A stretch of DNA of 61,500 nt from Kiritimatiellia bacterium (GTDB lineage Bacteria; Verrucomicrobiota; Kiritimatiellia; RFP12; UBA1067). Location of the stretch: assembly GCA_024405255.1 (NCBI GenBank), contig JAKSOY010000002.1, positions 1-61,500 of the forward strand, written 5' to 3'. Below the pieces are notes generated by a model. The model saw nothing but the letters and a program-made list of their open reading frames with translations. It had not been told where the DNA came from and did no database searches. The position numbers and the translations under genes are program-made. This document shows positions 16,450 to 25,675 of this stretch, in pieces. Within the stretch, counting starts at the first letter, position 1. Every line of letters starts with the position of its first letter.

Positions 16450-18591
16450 TCAAAGGGCACGATAAACGACCGTTCCAGCCGTTTGCGTCCGTTCGCCGTC
16501 GGCGGTGACAACCGTCGCCGTCGTTCCCTGCGGGACCGTCACCGTCAAATCGATCGTCCCCGAGGGCGTCCGCTGCCAGTCGACCGCGATGCGTCCCTTG
16601 CCGGGCACGAGATGGGAGGCCTTCACATGGTCAAGACCCTTCGGATAGCAAGGCGCCACACGGAACGTCGCAAATGCGGGCGACGTGCGGCGAATGCCCG
16701 CCAGACCTTCATAGTACCATTCAATGATGTCGCCGAACATGAAGTGGTTGTAGGACATCGGGCGACACGCCCAGTCTTCATGCAGCGCCGTGAGTCCCTT
16801 CTTGACCATGAACCCATAGCCGGGCTTGTCGTCGCGGATCGTCATGTCGAAGATCAGCTGGCCGTACCCGTTCTCGCTTAGGGTCTTCAGCAGATACGGA
16901 TAGGCGATCTCGCCCGTCGTGTACTGATAGCCGCGCGAGACGATGTCGTTGACGAGGCACTTGAGCGCCGCCGCGCGTTTCGCCTCGCTCCGGCACATCC
17001 CCAGTCCGAGCGCGAGCGCCTGCGCGCTCTGCTGTCCGTTGCAATAGCAGTTTTTCTCCGGATTCCAGAACTCGCGGTCGTACACCTCGGCAATCTTCTC
17101 GGCCAAGGCGGCATACTTCGCCGCCACGTCGGCGCGTCCCATCCCCTTCGCCATCGTCGCCATGGCGCACGCATCCCAGTACCACCACGCCTGCGCCGTG
17201 ACCTCTTTCCGTACGGCCACCACAGGAAGCCAGTCGCCAAGGCCACCTCGCGCCAGACCGTTTTTCGCGCCCGCCTGGATGTAGGCCATATACTTCTCCA
17301 TTGCCGGCCACATCTTTGCGATGAAGCTCGCGTCGCCCGTCCATTCGTACTGCTGATACGGCACGAGGATCACGCTCGAACCCCATTCGATCGAATCACG
17401 GAATCCACCTTTGAAGATGGTATACTCGGGACAGATGTCCGGCACGAGTCCGTTCGGCAGCTGCGCGTCCGTGATGTCGCGGCAGCACTTGGCGAACACC
17501 TTGGCCGCATCCCATTCCCAGCGCATCTGCACCGAGTGGCAGTTGTACTGTTCCTGCCAGCCGAGCTTCTCACGGTGCGGACAATCCGTGAACACGCTCA
17601 CCATGTTCGACTTCTGCGAATTGACAATGAGCCGGTAGATGTCGTTCAGCATCTGATTCGAGCAGATGAAGGACCCGATCCGATCGCAATCGGCATGCAC
17701 TTCATACGCGTTGAACGCCAACACCTGCGCCTCGCCTTGAACCGTGACCGTCGCATACTGGAATCCGCGGTAGAAGAACGGCGGACGAAACACCTCGCCC
17801 TTCGGATTGCCGTTGAGGATGTACGAACATTGCGTCGTCTCCCACCCGGCATAATCGTACAGACGCTTCTTCGCGTCATCCCAGCGCTCGGCCATCTTGA
17901 TGACGACTTTCGTGCCCGCCTTTCCTTTCACGCACAATTCGGGCACGTACGCAAGATTTTCGCCAAAGTCCCAATGCGTGCCTTTGTTGATACCCGCATG
18001 CTTGTCGAAGAGCTTGATGCGGAAAGTCGCTGGAACGAGTTCGCCCGGGGGCGGCGGCAGAACGCAGGCGGCACGACCCGGACCCGACGCCGCATTCAGC
18101 CACACGCGGCCATCGACATCGTCGCCCGCATAGACGCTGCAGAAGTAGGCGCCCGACTCGGAAATCGTCCAGCTCGTGTCCGTTTCGACACAGCCCCAGA
18201 CCTTGAGTTTGCGCGGACCCTGCGATCCGACGAACTTCTGATAGCGTCCCGGCGTTTTGGCCATCGAGTACATGCCGCCCGTGAGGATGACGTCCAGCCG
18301 GTTCGCGCCTTTCTTGAGGTCGACTTTGTACGTGTCGTAGATGCACGTCTTGCGCGTATCCGTCCAACCCGGCGTGAGGACATCCGCATCGCCGCCGACC
18401 TTCTGGCCGTTCAGGTAGGCGACATACTGGCCGAGTCCGCAGATGTTCAGCTCGCCCGTGCCGCCATTCCCTTCAAAGATCTTCGTGAACTTCGGTTCGC
18501 CGTGAACAGTTCCCGCCGGCACGCCGATCCATTCGGCCGCACCGACTCCCAGCATCACCACCGCAGCAACTGTCGTCAGTAGTTTTTTCAT
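16450..18591 (-). CDS. Secreted GH78 alpha-L-rhamnosidase-like enzyme
   Basis: This 713-residue protein has a signal peptide (about 1-19), N-terminal beta-sandwich domains (to about 300), an (alpha/alpha)6 barrel and a C-terminal beta-sandwich. The GH78 core motif is present as FTDCPHREKLGWQEQYN: D336 and E341 align with the conserved Asp and general-acid Glu of characterised enzymes. The aspartate usually found in LGWTGDAQ is replaced by Q348, so activity or specificity may differ. SYNHFMFGDIIEWYYEGLAGI near the end is also typical. It would release terminal L-rhamnose from plant or bacterial glycans. It is shorter than most GH78 proteins, lacking an extra N-terminal carbohydrate-binding module. 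AAGGGA precedes the ATG, and the metallophosphoesterase-GH76 gene ends 16 bases upstream. Confidence 0.9.
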   Translation of the reverse strand: MKKLLTTVAAVVMLGVGAAEWIGVPAGTVHGEPKFTKIFEGNGGTGELNICGLGQYVAYLNGQKVGGDADVLTPGWTDTRKTCIYDTYKVDLKKGANRLDVILTGGMYSMAKTPGRYQKFVGSQGPRKLKVWGCVETDTSWTISESGAYFCSVYAGDDVDGRVWLNAASGPGRAACVLPPPPGELVPATFRIKLFDKHAGINKGTHWDFGENLAYVPELCVKGKAGTKVVIKMAERWDDAKKRLYDYAGWETTQCSYILNGNPKGEVFRPPFFYRGFQYATVTVQGEAQVLAFNAYEVHADCDRIGSFICSNQMLNDIYRLIVNSQKSNMVSVFTDCPHREKLGWQEQYNCHSVQMRWEWDAAKVFAKCCRDITDAQLPNGLVPDICPEYTIFKGGFRDSIEWGSSVILVPYQQYEWTGDASFIAKMWPAMEKYMAYIQAGAKNGLARGGLGDWLPVVAVRKEVTAQAWWYWDACAMATMAKGMGRADVAAKYAALAEKIAEVYDREFWNPEKNCYCNGQQSAQALALGLGMCRSEAKRAAALKCLVNDIVSRGYQYTTGEIAYPYLLKTLSENGYGQLIFDMTIRDDKPGYGFMVKKGLTALHEDWACRPMSYNHFMFGDIIEWYYEGLAGIRRTSPAFATFRVAPCYPKGLDHVKASHLVPGKGRIAVDWQRTPSGTIDLTVTVPQGTTATVVTADGERTQTAGTVVYRAL

Positions 18592-18607
18592 TTAGTCCCT
18601 TTTCCCT

Positions 18608-20524
18608 TTAGTCTTTTAAAAGTGGAATCTGCAGGAACAAGGTCAATGCGGAATTCGCGACCTGTCCCTCTATGTCGAAATCGTCACGTGGCGCCCTACG
18701 CCAGTCATTGCCCACGAGATCGTCCGATGGACGGCGGTTCGCCCACGCTTGTGCGGCATTGTCGCAGAGATACGCGCGTACATCGGCGCAATCCGCACGG
18801 GCCGCAAGTTCCGCGAGATAGCGGAAGCCGACACCGTGAAACGCGCCGCCATCGCCTTTGCCGCAAGGCTTGATGATACCGCCGGAACTCAGGTCCTCAC
18901 TGAAATGACGCGCCGCTCGCTTGGCATCCGCCAGAAACGACGCGTCGCCTGTGAGGCGATGGAGACGCAGCGCCGAACCGATGAACGTCCCGCAGTTGTA
19001 GGTGAAATCCCAACGGGTCAACTTGCCTTCGAGATTGACATTGTCGTAGACGGCGCCTGTCTTGGGATCAAAGAACTTCGCACGGCTCCAGGCGAAAAGC
19101 GTGCGGGCCGTTTCGAGATACTTCTTCTGCTTCGTCAGCTGCGCAAGATTGCACGCCGTGATCACGGCCGGGAAATTGTCGCACGCGTTCTTGCAGGTGT
19201 GCGCACTGTTCTTCCACCACATGCCGCCACCTAAGGTGTCGTCGATTTCGTGCGCCACGAGATGGTCGAAGAGTTTCTGCGCGTGCGTCAAGTAGCGTCG
19301 GTCACGCGTATGGCGATAGGCATTCGTCAGGGCGATCGTCCACCAGAGGATGTCGTCGTTATACTCGTTCTTCAGGAAGTCGGGATGCCGTTGCGTGAAC
19401 GCGTCGTAGAAGCGCGTCATCAACGTGCGCGTCCGGGTCGTACGGAAGAGTCGGTCTGCATCGATGAGCATGTCCCAGGCATGTGCGGCGAACCAGAAAT
19501 CAAACGGTTTATTCCGATCTTTGTGCCGCCGGAGAGAGGCCTTCTCCTCCACCCAATACGCTTTCAGAAATGCGTCGAACGCCGCTTGGGCGCGTGCGCG
19601 GGGCGTGAGTGCGGCCGGGGCCACAGGCCCCCACTGGCGAGACCCCGCACGCGCGAATCCGGTCACGGCGATTTTTCCGGACGGATAGACGGCGACTTCC
19701 GCATAGCTGTTCGTCGGACCTTCCACCATCGCCGGCAGCGTGTAATAGTTGACATTGTGCTCGAACGAAAATCCGCCGATGTGGTCGTGTCCCTGGAACA
19801 CGCCCTTCACTTTGCCGCTTGCCGCGAGGATCTTCTGCACGGCTTCGCCGTTCTGGATACGATGATGCGCACGCGCTTTCGAGTCGAGGCGCTGATGGAC
19901 GAACACCAGAACAGGTTCCTTCGACGCCGCCAGTTCGCCCTTCAACCAGGCGACTTCCTCCGGAGGGATGTTGCTGTCGATCCAATCCCAATTGCAGGGA
20001 TGGCCCCGATAGTGCTCCATCTTCTTGTTGAAGTTGCCGTCCAGAACCAGACAGCGAATCCCGTTCGCGACAAAGGCATAGTAGCTTTTGCCGGATGCAA
20101 TGCCGGTGTTCGGGAAGAGCGGCAGGATCTCGTCGTTGTTGAGGCAGTCGTTGTCGTGGTTGCCGAGCACGTGATAGCGTGGACCCTTGAACGCCGCAAA
20201 CGTCTCTTCGATCTCGCGCGCAAACTGCTTCGTGCCTTCGATCGACGCCTTGCCCTGCTCACGCGCGAGATCCTTGAAGTCGCCGAGCTCGATCATGAAA
20301 TCAACCTTGCGGGCCGTGAACACCTTCACGGCCTCGGCGAGTTTGGAACGGGAGTCGCGATAATGGCGCGTCCCGACAGTTTTCATGTTGCCATAGTGCA
20401 AGTCCGTCACCACGCCAAAGCGCAGCACCGGCTTTTCCTTCGATTCCTCGACGCCCATGAGCGGCTGCAACAGCAACGCACCCACGCCCGCGACGAAAAT
20501 TCTTCTCGGCAAGATCGTTTTCAT
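18608..20524 (-). CDS. Secreted metallophosphoesterase fused to GH76-like mannanase
   Basis: This 638-residue protein joins two enzymes. After a leader (about 1-24), residues 33-300 are a calcineurin-like metallophosphoesterase with the full metal set: D41xH43 (TDLHYG), G81D82, G121NHD124, H210 and G245HDH248. Residues 310-635 resemble GH76 endo-alpha-1,6-mannanase, an (alpha/alpha)6 barrel; D390-D391 in EYNDDILWW matches the catalytic Asp pair, followed by GGGMWW and KNACDNFPAVITACNLAQL. The combination suggests removal of phosphate and cleavage of the backbone of a phosphorylated mannan or similar glycan, but this is inference. The gene starts 6 bases after a -10 box and precedes the GH78 gene by 16 bases, probably co-transcribed. 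Confidence 0.82.
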   Translation of the reverse strand: MKTILPRRIFVAGVGALLLQPLMGVEESKEKPVLRFGVVTDLHYGNMKTVGTRHYRDSRSKLAEAVKVFTARKVDFMIELGDFKDLAREQGKASIEGTKQFAREIEETFAAFKGPRYHVLGNHDNDCLNNDEILPLFPNTGIASGKSYYAFVANGIRCLVLDGNFNKKMEHYRGHPCNWDWIDSNIPPEEVAWLKGELAASKEPVLVFVHQRLDSKARAHHRIQNGEAVQKILAASGKVKGVFQGHDHIGGFSFEHNVNYYTLPAMVEGPTNSYAEVAVYPSGKIAVTGFARAGSRQWGPVAPAALTPRARAQAAFDAFLKAYWVEEKASLRRHKDRNKPFDFWFAAHAWDMLIDADRLFRTTRTRTLMTRFYDAFTQRHPDFLKNEYNDDILWWTIALTNAYRHTRDRRYLTHAQKLFDHLVAHEIDDTLGGGMWWKNSAHTCKNACDNFPAVITACNLAQLTKQKKYLETARTLFAWSRAKFFDPKTGAVYDNVNLEGKLTRWDFTYNCGTFIGSALRLHRLTGDASFLADAKRAARHFSEDLSSGGIIKPCGKGDGGAFHGVGFRYLAELAARADCADVRAYLCDNAAQAWANRRPSDDLVGNDWRRAPRDDFDIEGQVANSALTLFLQIPLLKD

Positions 20525-20530
20525 GCACCC

Positions 20531-20536
20531 ATTATA
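20531..20536 (-). promoter_or_regulatory. Extended -10 of the metallophosphoesterase-GH76 gene, leaderless spacing
   Basis: TGG-TATAAT on the minus strand (hexamer 20536-20531) ends exactly 6 bases before the ATG at 20524. TCGTCA (4/6) lies at 17 bp spacing as a -35. The initiation point would coincide with the start codon. Confidence 0.65.
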
Positions 20537-20585
20537 CCAAATTTCCCGAACCCTGACGAGTGTTCTTGAAAATCCGTCGGGGGCG

Positions 20586-21971
20586 TTAGCGGAAGAGGCC
20601 GAGGAACAGGTAGACGAGTAGCGACAGGCAACCCGCCAAGGCCGCGTAGGGAATCTGCGTCATGACGTGGCTCATGTGCTTGCACTGGGCGCCCGTTGAT
20701 GCGAGAATCGTCGTGTCCGAAATCGGCGAGCAATGGTCGCCCATCACGCTGCCGGCCAATGTCGCCGCAAGCGTGAGCGTGGCCGCCGACGGATCGACCG
20801 CCACCGAGACGGACATGCCGATGGGTACGAGAATGCCGATTGCGCCCCAGCTTGCGCCTGTCGCAAACGCAAAGATCGCAGCCAGAATGAACATCGCCGC
20901 CGGCAGGAGCGCGAGGGACATCTTTGCGGCCACCAGCGCCGAGGCGATATACCGCCCGGTTCCCAGCATGTCGTTGCAGACGGCCGAGATCCCCCACGCG
21001 AGCGCCAACAGCACAAGCGCCGGCACCATCGTCTTGATGCCAAATAACACGGATGCCGCGAACTGGTGATAATCGATCACACGTCGCGGCACGAGGAAGA
21101 AAAACGAAACGACAAGCGCCAACAAGGCGGCCAGTGAAAGCGCAGGGCCAGGCTCATACTTCGCGAGGAGCCACACGGAAAATCCTATCAACGCAAAAAT
21201 CGGCACAAGCAGATCATAGACCGTTCCCCGCTCGGACTCCGGCACAGGCTCCAACCCTTCACGCATCACCACTTCGGCGCCCACATCGCGATGACGATGC
21301 GAGGACTTCTCCATCCGACGCATGAGGCCATAGTCGCCCTTGGGACGCAACGCGATGTAGAACAGCATCAGAATCGAGAAGATGGCATAGAAGTTGAGCC
21401 CCGCCGCGCGCAGATACATCCCGAGTCCATCGCCCTGCATTTCCTTCGGCAGGCAGCTGATCACATAGGCGGCCCAAGAGGAAATCGGCGAGAGGATGCA
21501 CACGGGTGCCGCCGTCGTGTCGATGATGTACGCGAGCTTCGTACGGGATATCTTGAACTTGTCCGTTACGGGCCGCATCACGGTACCGACCGTCAAGCAG
21601 TTGAAATAGTCGTCGATAAAGATGATCAGACCGATGACGATCGTCATCAAGTTCACCGCGCGTTCGCTCTTCAAGCGCCGGAAGGCCCATTCGCCGTATG
21701 CCTTCGCTCCGCCCGCCCGCGTCACCACGGCCACCAGAGCGCCCAGGAGACAGAGGAACACGACCATCGGCATGTTCTCGGCGAGCTTGCTCGCGAAAAG
21801 GTCCACCACCGATTTGAAGACGGCGAGCACACCGGCCCCCGTAAACGCTGCATGAATCGCGGCACCGGTAAAGATGGCGGCCAGCAACGAGAGAACAATC
21901 TCGCGCGTAATCAGCGCGAGCACGACCGCCACCAAGGGCGGAAGAACCGACCAAAGGCCGTAGTTTTCCAT
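20586..21971 (-). CDS. nhaC: NhaC-family Na+/H+ antiporter
   Basis: This 461-residue integral membrane protein has ten to twelve hydrophobic helices and the NhaC family segments GLIIFIDDYFNCLTVGTVMR, VCILSPISSWAAY and, near the end, GSVMGDHCSPISDTTILAST. NhaC proteins exchange sodium for protons or, in some members, other solutes such as amino acids and dicarboxylates. The gene stands alone: 70 bases separate it from the esterase fusion and 61 from the metallophosphoesterase-GH76 gene. TATAAT lies 11 bases before the ATG and no Shine-Dalgarno is visible, so the 5' leader is very short. Exact substrate cannot be read from the sequence. Confidence 0.9.
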   Translation of the reverse strand: MENYGLWSVLPPLVAVVLALITREIVLSLLAAIFTGAAIHAAFTGAGVLAVFKSVVDLFASKLAENMPMVVFLCLLGALVAVVTRAGGAKAYGEWAFRRLKSERAVNLMTIVIGLIIFIDDYFNCLTVGTVMRPVTDKFKISRTKLAYIIDTTAAPVCILSPISSWAAYVISCLPKEMQGDGLGMYLRAAGLNFYAIFSILMLFYIALRPKGDYGLMRRMEKSSHRHRDVGAEVVMREGLEPVPESERGTVYDLLVPIFALIGFSVWLLAKYEPGPALSLAALLALVVSFFFLVPRRVIDYHQFAASVLFGIKTMVPALVLLALAWGISAVCNDMLGTGRYIASALVAAKMSLALLPAAMFILAAIFAFATGASWGAIGILVPIGMSVSVAVDPSAATLTLAATLAGSVMGDHCSPISDTTILASTGAQCKHMSHVMTQIPYAALAGCLSLLVYLFLGLFR

Positions 21972-21982
21972 AGGTGGCGGAT

Positions 21983-21988
21983 ATTATA
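21983..21988 (-). promoter_or_regulatory. -10 box of nhaC, very short leader
   Basis: TATAAT on the minus strand (21988-21983) lies 11 bases before the ATG at 21971. Unlike the other promoters here, it lacks the upstream TG (GAG instead). The predicted leader is about 5 bases. Confidence 0.55.
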
Positions 21989-22041
21989 CTCTTTTCTGCG
22001 CACAGCGGCGCAAAAAATCTTTGAGAATAAATCGGGTGGAC

Positions 22042-24885
22042 CTACTTGACAAGGTCGACCCAATCGAAGGACTTGAGCGCGCCATTGACGATGTTCGAGA
22101 ACGGGATGCTCTCCGAGATCTCGATGGATTTCGCCCAGGCATTCGGAGGACGCTTGAGCGTCACCGCCGTAACCACATCCGGATACGCGCCATGAGCCAG
22201 CGCCGCGGCAATGCAGATGCGATCCACCGCGACGATCTCGGGCTGCTCGCCCGCAAGCTTCAGCGTCTTGACGATATTGCCCAATTCTTCCGCCTGAACG
22301 GCCGGCAGGTTTTTGCCAAGCGAATACAGCAGCACGGCGTTTTCCTCGTCCTCATAGCGACTGCCGTAGAAGCGATGGTGGAAGGACCCGATCTCGCCTG
22401 TCGCAAACAAATCCAGAAGACGGACACTGCGTCCTGCCGCCAGGAGTTCACGTACAGCCTCCTGGCGCACGGGACGAAGTCCCGAACCGATGAGGAGCAC
22501 AGGAGCCCCCTTTGCCTGCGGCGGTACGAGCGTGAGCGAGGGCAGTTCAAAACCATCGGGCTTGACGAACACTTCTTTGACCACCGTCACGTCCAACCAC
22601 TTCGTACGCGCGAGTTCGCGCCGCGCATAGCCCTTCGGCTGCAACTCGCCCATCACGGCCACGCGACGGACAGTCGCAGGGTCCTTGCGCGGCTTCCCGC
22701 CTCGTGCGGAAACGGCGGCCGCGAGTTCATCCTTCAACACGTCGAACGGCGTACGACTGCCCTTGAGGTTGCGCACATGCCGCCCCGGACACACCGCTTC
22801 GTCGCCGATCCTTGACATGTTGCCGGGCGAGAGGCCGATGTCCGCCGTCTTATAGCTGAAGCCTTTGTCCAGCGCCCGATAGCCGGTCATGTCGTGCTTG
22901 AGCGCCTTCGGATCGTTGTCCAGCCAACGGCGCATCCATTCACTGGCCGCCCAGCGTTCGGACTCCGGCCAATCGTGCGGACCATCCGTACTGACATAGT
23001 CGTAGTGGTCTTCAAGGCCGAACTTCTTGACGACATCCTGCACCACGCCAAACGTCTGCATCGAACCCGAGAACGGGAAGAAGTCCTGATGCATCAGCAG
23101 CAGACGCACCGCCAACGGCGCCTGCATCAAGATCATCGACGTATAGTTGATGCCGCGCGGCAGCATGCCGAAGACATTCTGCTCGGCATCGCCCGGCGAG
23201 ATGCGCCGCACGGTATTGTAGTAACGACTGATGAAGCAGCACGGACACGCCGCCTTCAGCCGCGGCTCGACGGACATCATCAGCGACGTCATCGTGCCGC
23301 CACCGCTCTGTCCCATGCAGCCCAGGCGGTCCGCATCCACTTCCGGACGCGACTCGAGATAGTCGAGCGCCCGCATCGCATCCCAGATGCGATAGCGCGC
23401 CATGCTGCCCCCCAGCAGTGCCGCGAGCGAACCGACCTGGTTGTGCATGGCACACAAGCCGCCCACCTTGCGTTCACCCTGCGAGAACGGATCGAAGATG
23501 AGAACGACGAACCCATGATTCACCGCCACGACGCAGGCACGCTGATACATGTCAGCGCCCTTTCCGTTGTTGGTGTGTCCGCAGGGCACCAAAATGCCCG
23601 CCCGTTTTTCACCCGGCTTGAGTCCGTCCGGCACGAAGAGATTCGCCGGCACATAGACGCCCGGCCAGCTCTCGAAATAGAGCTTCTCGATGTGATAGCC
23701 CTTCTTCTGCACTTTGCCGACAATCACCGGATTGAGCGGACACTTCTCCGCTTCGGTCGGGAATCCGCCGATGGCATCGCGCATGGCCGCATGCACCTTG
23801 CGCGTCTGCAGATAGAACTCTTCCTTCGTCTGGAGCGAACGCCACTTGGCGTCGCACGCATCATCCGCCGCCGCAACCGCGGCAAAGGTCGCGTCGGAAG
23901 ACGACAACGCCTTCTCCTTCGGCAGCACGCGCGTGTTGATGAGCTGACCGATCATGAACGAACGCTTCTCTTCCATGGTCGGGAAAGAGATGTCCTTAAA
24001 CACCACTCGCTCGCCCCAGGCATTGCCCAGCAGATTGACCGCGCCACCTTTGACTTCGAGCATCGTCTCCGGGGCCTTGACGAACTTTCCGGATCCGTGT
24101 TCATTGCCGCCGAGGTACAAGCTGCCGCTCCCGCGCAGCGAGACGCAACCGCCACCCGTGATCGTCAGTTCTCCCATGAAGAAGGCCCGATTCGGCGTAA
24201 CCTCGAGCGCGAGGGTGTGTCCCTGCAGGTCAAGCGTACCCGCCTTCCAGCCGAGTCCCACAAACCCGAAACGACCGCCCTTCATCGTCGAGTTCTTCGT
24301 CAGCACCACATTCGAAAACCAGGCAAAACCTTCCGTACGCCGGTTGAACATCTCGTTCTGAATCGTGCCGCCGTCGAGAACAAAACGCTGATTCACATGA
24401 TTCGCCCAACCGTCACAGTCGAAGACGGCTCCTTCGCGCACCGTCACCGGACCCGTTCCGTAGCAATCCGAATTCGCACGATCACCGCTCAGGGCGCCAT
24501 GTCCGCCACAACGGAACGTTCCACCCTGCACCTCCGTGCCACCGGTATAGGCCTGATGTCCCTTCGCCGCCAGATAGAGACCCGCGCCCGCTTTCACGAG
24601 ACGCAACGACCCCGCGAGATTCACCGTTCCCGTCACGGATTTACCTGTCGGCACATCAACCGTCAGACGGCCGTTTGAGATTGTACCCGTGCCCGCGAGA
24701 GACGCCACCGTCAAGGCGTGTCCGTTGAGATCGAGCATCGCACCGGGGGAGACGGTCACGAGTCCTTCCCCGCGCCAGTCGGCGTCGGCTTCCAGTTTCA
24801 GATTCTGCGTGACGACGCGATCCGCCCAAACGGACACCGATGCAAGAAACGCACCCAGAACAGCCAACACCTTCCTATCGAACAT
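22042..24885 (-). CDS. Beta-strand-repeat protein fused to alpha/beta-hydrolase (acetyl xylan esterase-like)
   Basis: This 947-residue secreted protein has a signal peptide (about 1-21) and an N-terminal region (about 22-300) of autotransporter-associated beta-strand type, with LTVASLAGTGTISNGRLTV and AYTGGTEVQGGTFRCGGHGAL repeats that should fold as a right-handed beta-helix. From about 380 onward lies an alpha/beta-hydrolase resembling acetyl xylan esterases: YVPANLFVPDG, GILVPCGHTNNGKG, FDPFSQGER and the nucleophile elbow GCMGQSGGG with S527. A segment after about 690 looks like a second, degenerate hydrolase-like part (VLLIGSGLRPVRQEAVRELL). The likely job is deacylating a polysaccharide. 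The ATG at 24885 overlaps the preceding ymdB-like gene by 11 bases, so this secreted enzyme is the tail of a housekeeping operon. Confidence 0.78.
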   Translation of the reverse strand: MFDRKVLAVLGAFLASVSVWADRVVTQNLKLEADADWRGEGLVTVSPGAMLDLNGHALTVASLAGTGTISNGRLTVDVPTGKSVTGTVNLAGSLRLVKAGAGLYLAAKGHQAYTGGTEVQGGTFRCGGHGALSGDRANSDCYGTGPVTVREGAVFDCDGWANHVNQRFVLDGGTIQNEMFNRRTEGFAWFSNVVLTKNSTMKGGRFGFVGLGWKAGTLDLQGHTLALEVTPNRAFFMGELTITGGGCVSLRGSGSLYLGGNEHGSGKFVKAPETMLEVKGGAVNLLGNAWGERVVFKDISFPTMEEKRSFMIGQLINTRVLPKEKALSSSDATFAAVAAADDACDAKWRSLQTKEEFYLQTRKVHAAMRDAIGGFPTEAEKCPLNPVIVGKVQKKGYHIEKLYFESWPGVYVPANLFVPDGLKPGEKRAGILVPCGHTNNGKGADMYQRACVVAVNHGFVVLIFDPFSQGERKVGGLCAMHNQVGSLAALLGGSMARYRIWDAMRALDYLESRPEVDADRLGCMGQSGGGTMTSLMMSVEPRLKAACPCCFISRYYNTVRRISPGDAEQNVFGMLPRGINYTSMILMQAPLAVRLLLMHQDFFPFSGSMQTFGVVQDVVKKFGLEDHYDYVSTDGPHDWPESERWAASEWMRRWLDNDPKALKHDMTGYRALDKGFSYKTADIGLSPGNMSRIGDEAVCPGRHVRNLKGSRTPFDVLKDELAAAVSARGGKPRKDPATVRRVAVMGELQPKGYARRELARTKWLDVTVVKEVFVKPDGFELPSLTLVPPQAKGAPVLLIGSGLRPVRQEAVRELLAAGRSVRLLDLFATGEIGSFHHRFYGSRYEDEENAVLLYSLGKNLPAVQAEELGNIVKTLKLAGEQPEIVAVDRICIAAALAHGAYPDVVTAVTLKRPPNAWAKSIEISESIPFSNIVNGALKSFDWVDLVK

Positions 24886-25675
24886 GAGAAATCTCCTTCA
24901 AGGGTTCACGATAACGATACGGGACAATATCTGTCGCTTTTCGCGTCGCAAGATCGAACGTGATGACGACACCTTCAAGCGTCGCCGGACCCTCCGCGAC
25001 ATCGAAACGAGCAGGGATGCCCGTGACGAACTTCTGCAGCACGGGTTTGAAAGCACGACCGATGGACGAATACCACGGGCCGCACATGCCAAGATCCGTC
25101 TGAAAAGCCGTACCGCCCGGCAGCACCAGCGCATCGGACGTCTGAACGTGCGTATGCGTACCCACAACCGCCGTCACGCGTCCGTCCAAATAGTACGCCA
25201 AGGTAATCTTTTCGCTTGTCGCCTCGGCATGGAAATCGACGAAAATCGGAATGTCCTTCGGCATCTCGCGCAAGGCCGCGTCCACGGCGCGAAACGGACA
25301 ATCCATCGGATTCATAAACACGCGGCCCTGCAAATTGATGAGTCCGAACCGAAAAACGGGCGTCGAGACAATCGTCCAGCCCTTCCCCGGCGAACCAGCC
25401 GGATAGTTTGCCGGACGCACCAGGTTCGGGAGCTGGTTGATCATCGAGGCGAATTCCTTCTGTCCCCAGGTGTGATCACCCAAGGTAATCGCATCCACCC
25501 CGCTCTTGAAAATCTCGTTCGCCAATGGAACGGTAATGCCCGAACCCGCCGCGCAATTTTCCGCATTCGCCACAACTGCATTCACGCCGAGCTCGCGTCG
25601 AATACGCGGCAGATTCTCCTTCAGAATCCGGCGGCCGGGAGCCCCGACCACATCGCCCAGCATCAGCAGTTTCAT
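24875..25675 (-). CDS. ymdB: YmdB-type (TIGR00282) metallophosphoesterase
   Basis: This 266-residue cytoplasmic protein belongs to the YmdB family of dinuclear metallophosphoesterases, which hydrolyse 2',3'-cyclic nucleotides or cyclic dinucleotides. Metal-binding motifs are MLGDVVGAPGR, VVANAENCAAGSGI, ITLGDHTWGQKE, FVDFHAEATSEK and VVGTHTHVQTSD. The ATG at 25675 overlaps the cdsA stop (TGATG) and starts directly at the conserved MKLLMLGD, so an upstream start at 25699 is unlikely. In many bacteria this gene lies near rny; here it follows cdsA. Function in signalling or RNA turnover is inferred from the family. Confidence 0.9.
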   Translation of the reverse strand: MKLLMLGDVVGAPGRRILKENLPRIRRELGVNAVVANAENCAAGSGITVPLANEIFKSGVDAITLGDHTWGQKEFASMINQLPNLVRPANYPAGSPGKGWTIVSTPVFRFGLINLQGRVFMNPMDCPFRAVDAALREMPKDIPIFVDFHAEATSEKITLAYYLDGRVTAVVGTHTHVQTSDALVLPGGTAFQTDLGMCGPWYSSIGRAFKPVLQKFVTGIPARFDVAEGPATLEGVVITFDLATRKATDIVPYRYREPLKEISHVR

